Assembly: GCA_965221345.1 (NCBI GenBank)
Contig: CBDCSD010000002.1
Span: 868,001-932,000, forward strand
Direction of reading: 5' to 3'
Length of the DNA: 64,000 nt
Source of the DNA: Bin5 sp965221345
Lineage (GTDB): Bacteria > Chloroflexota > Anaerolineae > Caldilineales > Caldilineaceae
In this document: positions 54,966-63,177 of the stretch, piece after piece
Layout of the letters: every line of letters begins with the position of its first letter
Position numbering within the stretch: the first letter of the stretch is position 1
Notes under the pieces: generated by a model
Told to the model about the DNA's origin: nothing
Databases searched by the model: none
What the model saw: the letters and a program-made list of their open reading frames with translations, nothing else
Made by a program: the position numbers and the translations under genes

Positions 54966-57900
54966 ATGACTATGACTTCGTTCCCTCGGCGAACTTATAT
55001 GTTTGCCTTGGCGATTCTTTTTGCCATCGCTGCGATTGTCTCGACCGCGAACCCGTCCGCGGCGCAAGAGAGTTCAACCTCATCTACCCTGGCCGCGCCG
55101 GTCCTGACTGCGCGAGCAAGCGCGAACTCGATCGAGTTGAGTTGGGAAGCGGTGGACGGCGCGGCGCGCTACGATCTGTGGACGCGGCCACGCGGCGGCG
55201 ACTGGCAGCAGCTGGACGATGGAGACCTGACCGACACAACCTACAGCCATACCGATGTCACCGCGGCCACGACCTATACCTACCAGATGCGCGCCGTGAG
55301 CGAGACGGGCGAGGCCAGTGAGTTGTCGCAGCGCGTCTCCGCCACCTTTGCCGGTAGTTTGGTCGCGCCGGTGCTGATGGTGCAGGCGGCCGGGGATGCA
55401 GTCGAGCTGAATTGGGAATTGGTAGCCGGCGCGGATGGCTACGAACTATTTGTGTGGAGCGGCGCCGGCGACTGGCAGCCGCTCGGCGAGGGCACCCTGA
55501 CCGGCACTTCCTCTCACTACCGCCATACCGAACTCGTAACGGATAAGACATATTACTACTTGATACGCGCGGTGACCGTGTCTGAGGTGGGTCCATGGTC
55601 GCAGCAAGTCACGGCAACGGTGACTGACGCGCAGTCGTCGACTTCGACGCCAACGCCTACTCAAACGCCAACTCCGACATTGGACTCGACGCCTACGTCT
55701 ACCCCAACGCCAACTCCGACATTGGACTCGACGCCTACGTCTACCCCAACGCCAACTCCGACATTAGATTCGACGCCTACGTCTACCCCAACGCCAACTC
55801 CGACATTGGACTCGACATCTACGTCTACCCCAACGCCAACTCCGACATTGGACTCGACATCTACGTCTACCCCAACGCCAACTCCGACATTGGACTCGAC
55901 ATCTACGTCTACCCCAACGCCAACTCCGACATTGGACTCGACAACTACACTTAACCCAACGCCAACTCCGACATTAACGCCAACTTCGACGGCACCGACG
56001 CTGTCTGAGCCTGTGCTGTCTGAGCCTGTGCTGTCTGAGCCTGTGCTGTCTGAGCCTGTACTGACCGCGCCTGTGCTGACCGCGCCTGTGCTGACCGCGC
56101 AAGCGACTGAAGGCGCAGTCGAGTTGAGCTGGGAGGCGGTGAGCGGTGCAGTGCGCTATGTGCTATGGGTGTGGACCAGTTCAGGCGGCCTGCAGCGGCT
56201 GGATGATGGCACCCTGACCGGCACGACCTTTATCCACGACAAACTGGTGGTAGGCACGACCTACCACTACACGGCGGGGGCGGTGAACGCTGCCGGCGAG
56301 CAGAGTGGGTGGTCCGCGTATGTGTCCGCGACCGTCACTGAGCCGCAGTCGTCAACTGCAACGCCGACGCCAACGCCAACGCCAACGCCAACGCCGACAG
56401 AATCCACGCTCTCTACAGTGACGCCTACCCCAACGCCGACTTCGACGGCACCCACGCTGTCAGCGCCTGTTCTGACCGCGCAAGCGACTGAGGGCTCAGT
56501 CAAGTTGAGTTGGGAGACGGTGAGCGGTGCAGTGCGCTATGTGCTATGGGCGTGGACCAGTTCAGGCGGCCGGCAGCGGCTGGATGATGGCACTCTGACC
56601 GACACGACCTATACCCACACCGAACTAGCGGCAGGCACGACCTACCACTACACGGTGCTCGCGGTGAACGCTGCGAACGAGCCGGGTGTGTGGTCGCCGT
56701 GGATCCCTGCCACCGTCCCTGGCGAAGAGATGCCCTCCGCCGCCCAAATCTTCGAAAAAGTTTCGCCGGCGATAGCCTTCGTAGAGGCCGAAATCGGCTC
56801 CGGCAGTGGCGTACTGATCGATGGCGGATACGTGGTCACCGCCGCCCATGTCGTCTGGCCATTCGACACAGTGCGCGTCGTCTTCCCCGATGGAACCGAA
56901 TTTGAGGAGGTAGCGGTCAGAAAATTGGACCTGGTGGCAGACCTTGCGGTGCTTGGCCCACTGGATGTCGCCATTGAACCCGCAACAATGATCGACGGCG
57001 AAGACATTCCGATTGGCTCTCGCGTCTATCTGCTCGGCTACCCGGGCGAGTACGAACTTTTTCCCCAGCCCACCATCACCGGCGGAGTCCTCTCCCGCAT
57101 GCGCCAGTGGGAGGGAGGCGGCATCACCCTTATGCAGACCGATTCTACAATCGCCGGTGGACAGAGTGGCGGTGCCCTTGTCTCCGATACCGGCGCTGTG
57201 ATCGGCATGAGCAATTTCAAGATATTTGGGGAATTCGGGCTCGTCGTCTCTGCCGCCGACCTCCTGCCGCGCATCCAGCAGCTTATCGCCGGCCAGGACC
57301 CTGGCGGCCACGGCGAGCGCCGACTCCCCCAATCAGGCGGCGCCCTCCGTCACAATCTGACTCTGAGTAACTATTGGGACGACCAAGCCTATGTAATCTA
57401 TGAACCGCGCGGCACCGAAATCAGGTTCAGCCTGCTTGGCAACAACGATGGCGCCGTCTCAATCTACGACTTCGTTGGTATCAATGGAGAGACCTTTGAC
57501 ACTTTCGAAATCACAGGCTTTGAATATGGCGCCTACATTCTTGGAAGGCTGACGCCCCATTACTTGATCGTAAGACAGAAAGCGACAACCCCCGGGAATT
57601 TCATCGTCGCCGCAAACCACAATATCGTTCCTGTCAATGATCCGGACGAGGGCCAAGTCATCCAAGTCGGACAGTCCATCCATGGAAACATAGATTATCC
57701 CACGGACGCTGACCACTTCTTCCTCGACCTGGTACGAGGCCAGACCGTCGAGATTCTCGCACAGTCAATCCTGGCCGACATGTTCCTCACGCTCAGCCTG
57801 GGAGGCCCGAGCCAGTCCGTCAGCAGGGACGACGGCGCCGGCCTGCTCCTGCATGACTCTCGGCTCCTCTTCCGTGCCCCCATTTCCTCGCGTTACATCG

Positions 57901-57974
57901 TGATCGTGGAAACCTTCGAACCGGAGGCGCCAGGCGGGTACATTGTCACCGTGAACTCTTTCTCCCTGGACTGA
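54966..57974 (+). CDS. Secreted multi-domain FN3/trypsin-like serine protease with PPC domain
   Basis: 1002 residues (ATG at 54966, AAGG upstream; 54918 is an alternative). Signal peptide: MFALAILFAIAAIVS with a likely A-x-A cleavage before QESS. Two FN3 domains follow (residues about 40-220), a long T/P linker (55656-55980), short LSEPV/LTAPV repeats, two more FN3 domains (about 370-460 and 500-585) and a chymotrypsin-like protease (about 590-780). The triad is His in VVTAAHVVWP (about 625), Asp in VADLAVLGP (about 658) and Ser in GGQSGGALVS (about 734), with D-S at minus six. The last 200 residues form a PPC-type beta domain. It is exported and probably processed. Confidence 0.88.
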   Translation: MTMTSFPRRTYMFALAILFAIAAIVSTANPSAAQESSTSSTLAAPVLTARASANSIELSWEAVDGAARYDLWTRPRGGDWQQLDDGDLTDTTYSHTDVTAATTYTYQMRAVSETGEASELSQRVSATFAGSLVAPVLMVQAAGDAVELNWELVAGADGYELFVWSGAGDWQPLGEGTLTGTSSHYRHTELVTDKTYYYLIRAVTVSEVGPWSQQVTATVTDAQSSTSTPTPTQTPTPTLDSTPTSTPTPTPTLDSTPTSTPTPTPTLDSTPTSTPTPTPTLDSTSTSTPTPTPTLDSTSTSTPTPTPTLDSTSTSTPTPTPTLDSTTTLNPTPTPTLTPTSTAPTLSEPVLSEPVLSEPVLSEPVLTAPVLTAPVLTAQATEGAVELSWEAVSGAVRYVLWVWTSSGGLQRLDDGTLTGTTFIHDKLVVGTTYHYTAGAVNAAGEQSGWSAYVSATVTEPQSSTATPTPTPTPTPTPTESTLSTVTPTPTPTSTAPTLSAPVLTAQATEGSVKLSWETVSGAVRYVLWAWTSSGGRQRLDDGTLTDTTYTHTELAAGTTYHYTVLAVNAANEPGVWSPWIPATVPGEEMPSAAQIFEKVSPAIAFVEAEIGSGSGVLIDGGYVVTAAHVVWPFDTVRVVFPDGTEFEEVAVRKLDLVADLAVLGPLDVAIEPATMIDGEDIPIGSRVYLLGYPGEYELFPQPTITGGVLSRMRQWEGGGITLMQTDSTIAGGQSGGALVSDTGAVIGMSNFKIFGEFGLVVSAADLLPRIQQLIAGQDPGGHGERRLPQSGGALRHNLTLSNYWDDQAYVIYEPRGTEIRFSLLGNNDGAVSIYDFVGINGETFDTFEITGFEYGAYILGRLTPHYLIVRQKATTPGNFIVAANHNIVPVNDPDEGQVIQVGQSIHGNIDYPTDADHFFLDLVRGQTVEILAQSILADMFLTLSLGGPSQSVSRDDGAGLLLHDSRLLFRAPISSRYIVIVETFEPEAPGGYIVTVNSFSLD
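55656..55975 (+). repeat. 42-bp tandem repeats encoding a T/P-rich linker
   Basis: About seven 14-residue units of the form TPTPTPTLDSTSTS (variants TPTSTP) repeat with a 42-nt period and near-identical codons (CCAACGCCAACTCCGACATT). Such tracts expand and contract easily by slippage; length will vary between strains. Confidence 0.85.
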
Positions 57975-58292
57975 TTTCCTGCCGGGCGCGTCCTCCAGGT
58001 TTGGACTGGCTGGACTGCGCGCCACTGCGGCAGAACCATATACGTTCCAAGGCGGATTGAATTAACAGGGACGTCGACAGCAGGTGATACTTATTTTGGC
58101 GTGATTCTGGGCTTTACCAGCGTTGTAAAACGGCAACGGGAAGGAACGATTACATTCAGCCGCGGAATTCTCACCGCTTTCGGTCAGTCCCTTGTTTTTC
58201 AAGACACACAGAAATTCGTAACCCTTGAACAGGTGGGGAGGGCGCTTGACGCGAGAATGAGCGCCTACCACTTAGCAGAGCAGGCTCGCTAA
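57975..58292 (+). other. Open frame in phase with the protease beyond its TGA
   Basis: From the codon after the TGA at 57972-57974 the same frame remains open for 105 codons (including RRIELTGTSTAGDTYFGVILG and FVTLEQVGRALDARMSAYHLA). Composition is protein-like but no family is recognised. It could be a decayed extension of the protein or a chance frame; a GTG at 58101 with no good RBS could start it independently. Confidence 0.25.
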
Positions 58293-58316
58293 ACGATACT
58301 GCTTACACCTGATTAT

Positions 58317-59573
58317 CTACTGTCCCGATTGCTGCAACTCCGTCTTGGGCCGCTCCTTGGTCGGGTCGACGAAGGGGACGCGCACGACCTCGGCGTCGAC
58401 GATGCCGTCGGCGGGGAGCTGAACTTTGACCTGGGTGCCGCGTTTCCAGTGGGAGCGGGGCAGGACGGCCAGAGCGATGTTTGAGCCCATGATCGGCGAC
58501 CAGAAGGCGCTGGTGACGTAGCCGACGTCGTCGCCAGAGTCATTGTCCTTGACCAGATAGAAATCCTCGTTGTACCAGACGATCGGCTCGCCGCCGACGC
58601 GCAGGCCCACCAGCCGCTGATTTACCCCCTCCTGCTTGATCCTTGTGAGCGCCTCTTTGCCGATAAAGTCACCTTTGTCCAGGTCCACCTGCCAGCCGAG
58701 CCGCACTTCGTAGGGGTTGTTCTCGATGTCCATGTCCTGGCCGTAGGAGAGGATGCCCGCCTCGATGCGGCGGATGTGGCTGGGCGCGATCACGCCGAGG
58801 TTGAACTCCTCGCCTTGCTCGAGGATGTAGGGCCAGACGTCGTCGGCGTGGAGCATGGCGTCGTGCAGGTAGATCTCGAAGCCGAGTTCGGCGGAGAAAC
58901 CGGTGCGCGAAATTGTGACAAGATGGCCGTTGAGCGTTTCGTGGATCAGACCGTAGTAGGGGATCTCGCGGATGTGGGGGCCGAACATCTTCTCCAGGAG
59001 CGCGGCCGACTTGGGGCCCTGCATCTGCAGTGGAGAGACATCGAGTTCGTGAATGTCAACGTTGAACCTGCCGGTGGAGTTGACGCCCTGCGCCCAGAGC
59101 AGCACGTCGGAGTCGGAGATGCTGAACCAGAACTCGTCGTCGGCAACCCGCAGCAGAACCGGGTCGTTGATGATGCCGCCGTATTGGTTGCAGAGGATCA
59201 CGTAGCGGGCCTGCATGGTGGGCAGTAGTGTGTGTACATCACGGGTGATGACATAATCGACGAAGTCGGCGGCGTCGGGACCCTTGACCTGGATCTGGCG
59301 TTCGACGGCCACATCCCACATGCTGACATGCTCGGTCAGGTATTTGTACTCGGCGAGCATGCCGCCGTCTTCGGCCTTGATGTAAGCGCGGGGGTGGTAC
59401 TGATGGTTGTAGGTTGTGTAGGCCCAGCAGCCAGCCGCCTTGGAGAGGTGCCACCAGGGCGACTTCCTGATGCGGGTAGAGATGAGGATGCGGGCATCGC
59501 TGTTGCCGCTCTGGCGCAGGTTTATGGGCAGGCGGCGGCGCTTGAGAGCGTCGATGAGTAGTGTTTGTTGCAT
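58317..59573 (-). CDS. GcvT-like aminomethyltransferase (DmdA/glycine-cleavage T family)
   Basis: 418 residues. GCWAYTTYNHQYHPRAY, YLTEHVSMWDVAVERQIQVKGPDAADFVDYVITRDV and SDVLLWAQGVNSTGRF are very like the DMSP-demethylase (DmdA)/GcvT entry with its folate-binding half. The second half (GFSAELGFEIYL, RIEAGILSYGQDMDIENNPYEVRLGWQVDLDKGDFIGKEAL) is the usual T-protein C-terminal domain. I cannot decide between methylamine, DMSP-type or glycine-cleavage use. It follows the sarcosine/DMG-dehydrogenase-like gene by 74 bp on the same strand, which favours N-methyl-amine oxidation with transfer to tetrahydrofolate. Confidence 0.88.
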   Translation of the reverse strand: MQQTLLIDALKRRRLPINLRQSGNSDARILISTRIRKSPWWHLSKAAGCWAYTTYNHQYHPRAYIKAEDGGMLAEYKYLTEHVSMWDVAVERQIQVKGPDAADFVDYVITRDVHTLLPTMQARYVILCNQYGGIINDPVLLRVADDEFWFSISDSDVLLWAQGVNSTGRFNVDIHELDVSPLQMQGPKSAALLEKMFGPHIREIPYYGLIHETLNGHLVTISRTGFSAELGFEIYLHDAMLHADDVWPYILEQGEEFNLGVIAPSHIRRIEAGILSYGQDMDIENNPYEVRLGWQVDLDKGDFIGKEALTRIKQEGVNQRLVGLRVGGEPIVWYNEDFYLVKDNDSGDDVGYVTSAFWSPIMGSNIALAVLPRSHWKRGTQVKVQLPADGIVDAEVVRVPFVDPTKERPKTELQQSGQ

Positions 59574-59647
59574 GAGGAGATGCTCCGGTGGTTTTGAGTT
59601 TTTAGTTTTTAGTTTCTAGTTTTTAGTGGCTAGTAGCCAGTTATTTG

Positions 59648-62116
59648 TTATGCCTTCATTTTAGTGCCGCGCGGGTCGTAGAGGGGCTCTCTTGCGACTG
59701 TTGCGGGAAGGCGTTCCCCGAAGTAGAGAATATCCACGCTGGTTCCCACATTGATGTTGTCGATGGGCAGGTAGCCGTAGACGATGCCGCGCCCGATCGT
59801 GTGGCCGTAGTTGGCGCTGGTCACGTAGCCCAGGACGCGGTCGCCGTCCATGATCGGCTCTTTGCCCATGACGACGACGTCGGGGTTGTCCAGGGTCAGG
59901 CAGCAGAGCTTGCGCGTGGCGCCCTGTGCGCGCAGCTTGTTGAGCGCATTGCGGCCGATGAAGTCGCCCTTGTCGATGCGAACGGCGAAATCGATGCCGG
60001 CCTCGTATGGATTGTACTCGGTGTGGATGTCCTGGCCCCAGAGCCGGTAGCCTTTTTCGAGCCGCAGCGAGTCGAAGGCGCCGCCTCCGGCCGCGATCAG
60101 GCCGAGCGGCCCGCCCGCCTGCCAGAGGATGTCCCACAGGCGCTGGCCCTGTTCGACCGGGGCGTAAAGCTCCCAGCCGAGTTCGCCCACGTAGGAGATG
60201 CGCAAGGCCAGCGCTGGGACCTCGGCGATCGTTATCCGCTTGGCGGTCAGGTAGGGGAAGGCCGCGTCGCTCAAATCGTCATCACAGACGCGGCTGAGCA
60301 GATCGCGGGCGTGCGGCCCCCACAGGCCGATGCAGCACAGTCCCGCTGAAATATCGCTCAGGCTGGCCGAGCCGTCGTGCGGCAGATGCGCCTCCATCCA
60401 ACCCAGATCATGGAGGCCCATGGCGCCGCCGGTCACGATCATGAAGCGCTCCTCGCCCAGCCGCGTGACGGTCAGGTCGCACTTGATGCCGCCGCGCGGG
60501 GTCAGCATGGCGGTGTAGGTGATGGCGCCGACCGGTCTGTCCATCTCGTTGGCTGTCAAGCGTTGCAGCGCGGCGAGCGCGCCGGGGCCGGTCATCTCGA
60601 ATATGGCGAAGGGCGTCAAATCGAACAGCGCCGCCCGTTCCCGTGTGGCGGCATGCTCGGCGGCGACCGCCGGCGACCATTCCTGCGCGGCCCAGCCGCT
60701 ACGGGCTGCGCCGGATATCTTGAGCGCATCGAGCAACTCCAGGTTGGCATCGTACCACTGGGGGCGCTCCCAGCCCGCGTTCTCGAAGAAGACGGCGTCC
60801 AACTCCTGCTGGCGGGCAAAGAAGGGCGACAGCCGCAGGTTGCGGGGGTGGGTCATCTGCTGGCGCGGGTGGATGATGTCGTAGACTTCGCGATACTGCT
60901 GTGCGGCGCGGGCGCGGACGTAGGGGCGGCTGAGGGCGTGCGGGTGGAAGCGTCTTATGTCGCACTCGTGCAGATCTGCTTCCGGCTCGCCGTTAACGAT
61001 CCATTCTGCAACCGCCTTGCCCACCCCGCCCGCGTGTGTGATCCAGACTGCTTGCGCCGACCAGAAGCCGGGCAGTTGCGGCGATTCGCCGAGCACGGGG
61101 AAGCCGTCGTTGGTGAATGAGAAGATGCCGTTGAGCCTGCGCGTCAGTTCTACACTTTGGAGGCTGGGCATCAGTTCGCCTGCCGCCTCCATCGCGGCCT
61201 CAAAGTGGGTAGAGGAGAAGGGCATCTCAGCGGGAGGCATGCCAGCGACCGCGCGGTCGGGGAGGTCGGCGGCGTCCACCAGGAGGGGTTCGTGCAGGTA
61301 GGAACCGATACCGATGTTCTCGCCCTCCTGCCGAAAGTACATCGCCTTGTCCTGGTTGCGCAGGAACGGAAGCGATATCTCCTCGGTGGCGCCGGCCAGT
61401 TCAGGCAGAGGTGTCGTAACGGCGTAGAGGTGTTGCATCGGCGACAGTGGGATCGGCACATTGGCCATGCCGCCAACTTTGGGCGCCCAGATGCCGGTGG
61501 CGGCGACGACGAGGTCGGTGCTGATGTCGCCGTGGCTGGTATGCACGGCGGTGATGCGCCCGCCAGCGATGCCGAAGCCGGTCACTGTGATGCCGCCGAA
61601 AAATTTGGCGCCGTTTCTCTCGGCCGCGCGCGCCATCGCCTCTGCCGACCTGGTCGCCTTCGTCTGGATGTCGGAGGGGACGTAGAGCGCCCCGAGGATG
61701 CGGTCGGAGAGGAGTGGGAAGCGGGCGCGTGCTTCGTCTGCGCTGAGCAGGTGGCATTCCACGCCCCAGGCGAGGCCGTAGCCATGCTTGCGTTTCAGGT
61801 CGGCGAGTCGCTCCGGCGTCCAGGCGACTTCCATGCTGCCGACCTGGCGGGCGCAGGGCTCACCGTCCACCTCCATTTGGGTCCAGAGATCGACGCTGTG
61901 GCGCGCGAACTCCGTCATCGTTTTGGAGGCGTTGATCTGGAAAACCAGGCCCGGCGCATGCGATGTTGAGCCGCCTGTTTCGAACAGTGGGCCTTGATCG
62001 ACGACAACAATCTCCCGCCAACCGAGTTGCGACAGGTGGTATGCCACGCTGCAGCCGGCGATACCGGCGCCGATGATCACCGTCCGGGCATGCTTAGGCA
62101 ACATCCTTATCCCCAT
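59648..62116 (-). CDS. Dimethylglycine/sarcosine dehydrogenase-like FAD protein with GcvT domain
   Basis: 822 residues (alternative start ATG at 62104). N-terminal FAD half (1-370): TVIIGAGIAGCSVAYHLSQLGWREIVVVDQ (FAD turn), GGSTSHAPGLVFQINASKTMTEFA, with the His used for covalent FAD in the family; RRLNGIFSFTNDGFPVLGESP. Linker about 380-440 (FAO_M domain). C-terminal GcvT half (about 460-820): RERAALFDLTPFAIFEMTGPGALAALQRLTAN, SYVGELGWELYAPV, GYRLWGQDIHTEYNPYEAGI and KGDFIGRNAL. It oxidises an N-methyl amino acid and passes the methylene to folate. The upstream 2-hydroxyacid dehydrogenase and sugar permease are in the same direction. Confidence 0.92.
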   Translation of the reverse strand: MGIRMLPKHARTVIIGAGIAGCSVAYHLSQLGWREIVVVDQGPLFETGGSTSHAPGLVFQINASKTMTEFARHSVDLWTQMEVDGEPCARQVGSMEVAWTPERLADLKRKHGYGLAWGVECHLLSADEARARFPLLSDRILGALYVPSDIQTKATRSAEAMARAAERNGAKFFGGITVTGFGIAGGRITAVHTSHGDISTDLVVAATGIWAPKVGGMANVPIPLSPMQHLYAVTTPLPELAGATEEISLPFLRNQDKAMYFRQEGENIGIGSYLHEPLLVDAADLPDRAVAGMPPAEMPFSSTHFEAAMEAAGELMPSLQSVELTRRLNGIFSFTNDGFPVLGESPQLPGFWSAQAVWITHAGGVGKAVAEWIVNGEPEADLHECDIRRFHPHALSRPYVRARAAQQYREVYDIIHPRQQMTHPRNLRLSPFFARQQELDAVFFENAGWERPQWYDANLELLDALKISGAARSGWAAQEWSPAVAAEHAATRERAALFDLTPFAIFEMTGPGALAALQRLTANEMDRPVGAITYTAMLTPRGGIKCDLTVTRLGEERFMIVTGGAMGLHDLGWMEAHLPHDGSASLSDISAGLCCIGLWGPHARDLLSRVCDDDLSDAAFPYLTAKRITIAEVPALALRISYVGELGWELYAPVEQGQRLWDILWQAGGPLGLIAAGGGAFDSLRLEKGYRLWGQDIHTEYNPYEAGIDFAVRIDKGDFIGRNALNKLRAQGATRKLCCLTLDNPDVVVMGKEPIMDGDRVLGYVTSANYGHTIGRGIVYGYLPIDNINVGTSVDILYFGERLPATVAREPLYDPRGTKMKA

Positions 62117-62160
62117 TTCTCGATATTCGCATTCCAGTCACCGGCCAGCGCGGGTCGGCA

Positions 62161-63168
62161 TCAGGCCATGATCTTCAGTTTCTCGTACGGCACGACCAGC
62201 CGCAGCGGTTCGTTGTTGAAGAAGCGATCGATGTCGCGCACGATCTCCTCGACCAGGCGCATTCGATTCTCGACAGTGTGGCCCGAAACATGGGGGGACA
62301 GGAAGACGTTGTCGAGATCGCGGATGGGGTGGTCGGCGGGCAGCGGTTCCGGCTCGAAGACATCGATGTAGGCGTTGAAACGGTTCTTCTGCAGTTCGGC
62401 AAGGAGAGCATCCTGATCCAGCACCCAGGAACGCGCGGTGTGGACAAAAAGTGCGCCGTCGCGAATCGACTGGAAATGAGTGCTGGTGATCATCTTCCTA
62501 GTTTCGGGTGTGATCGGGGCGTGCACCGAGATGATATCGGAGTTGGCAAAGAGGTCTTCCAGGGAGACGCTGCGTACATCGAGCAGTTGGGCGTCTTCTT
62601 CGTTCAGATAGGGATCGTAGACGGTCACATCGCAGCCAAAAGGTTTCAGCAGGCCGATAACGCGGCGGCCGACCATGCTGGCGCTGACGATTCCCACTTT
62701 TTTGGCGTAAAGGGAGTGACCGGGCCAGTTGTGGGCAGGTTTCCAGCCGCGTTCGGCCTTCATTATCTTTTCGTAGGGGAAGAGGTTGCGCTGACCGCTC
62801 AACATGGCCCAGAGCGTGTATTCAGCGACGGACTCGGCGATGACATCGGCGGCGCTGAGGAGCACGATGCCGCGTTCATGGCCGGCGGGGGCCAGGCGGG
62901 TCTTGACCGAGCCGGCGGCATGGCCGACGATTTGCAGGTCGTCGGCGGCGGCTACATGCTCCTCAGTGATCTGGGGGGATCCCCAGGAGGTGACGACGAC
63001 GGCGGCGGCGGGGAGCAATTCAAGCAGTTCGTCGCTTGTGTAGTTGCGATCCAACTCATTCCAGATCACAGTGCCCAGGTTCTCCAGTATGGAGGTTGCC
63101 TCTGGGGAGAGGATATCTTTGGACAGGCCAACTGGGGGCAGGTAGAGAATTTTTCGTTTTTGCGCCAT
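62161..63168 (-). CDS. D-2-hydroxyacid dehydrogenase family protein
   Basis: 335 residues. LQIVGHAAGSVKTRLAP and AESVAEYTLWAM are the usual first-domain motifs. The cofactor turn, VGIVSASMVGRRVIGLLKPFGCDVTVYDPYL, is G-x-x-S-x-x-x-V-G-R, in which the first Gly-x-Gly is altered. SVHAPITPETRKMITSTHFQSIRDGALFVHTARSWVLDQDALLAEL carries the Arg-containing active-site helix (here T-A-R-S). PADHPIRDLDNVFLSPHVSGHTVENRMRL has the catalytic His. It reduces or oxidises a 2-keto/2-hydroxy acid with NAD(H). It lies 44 bp upstream of the flavoprotein. Confidence 0.9.
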   Translation of the reverse strand: MAQKRKILYLPPVGLSKDILSPEATSILENLGTVIWNELDRNYTSDELLELLPAAAVVVTSWGSPQITEEHVAAADDLQIVGHAAGSVKTRLAPAGHERGIVLLSAADVIAESVAEYTLWAMLSGQRNLFPYEKIMKAERGWKPAHNWPGHSLYAKKVGIVSASMVGRRVIGLLKPFGCDVTVYDPYLNEEDAQLLDVRSVSLEDLFANSDIISVHAPITPETRKMITSTHFQSIRDGALFVHTARSWVLDQDALLAELQKNRFNAYIDVFEPEPLPADHPIRDLDNVFLSPHVSGHTVENRMRLVEEIVRDIDRFFNNEPLRLVVPYEKLKIMA

Positions 63169-63177
63169 TCGAGTGTT

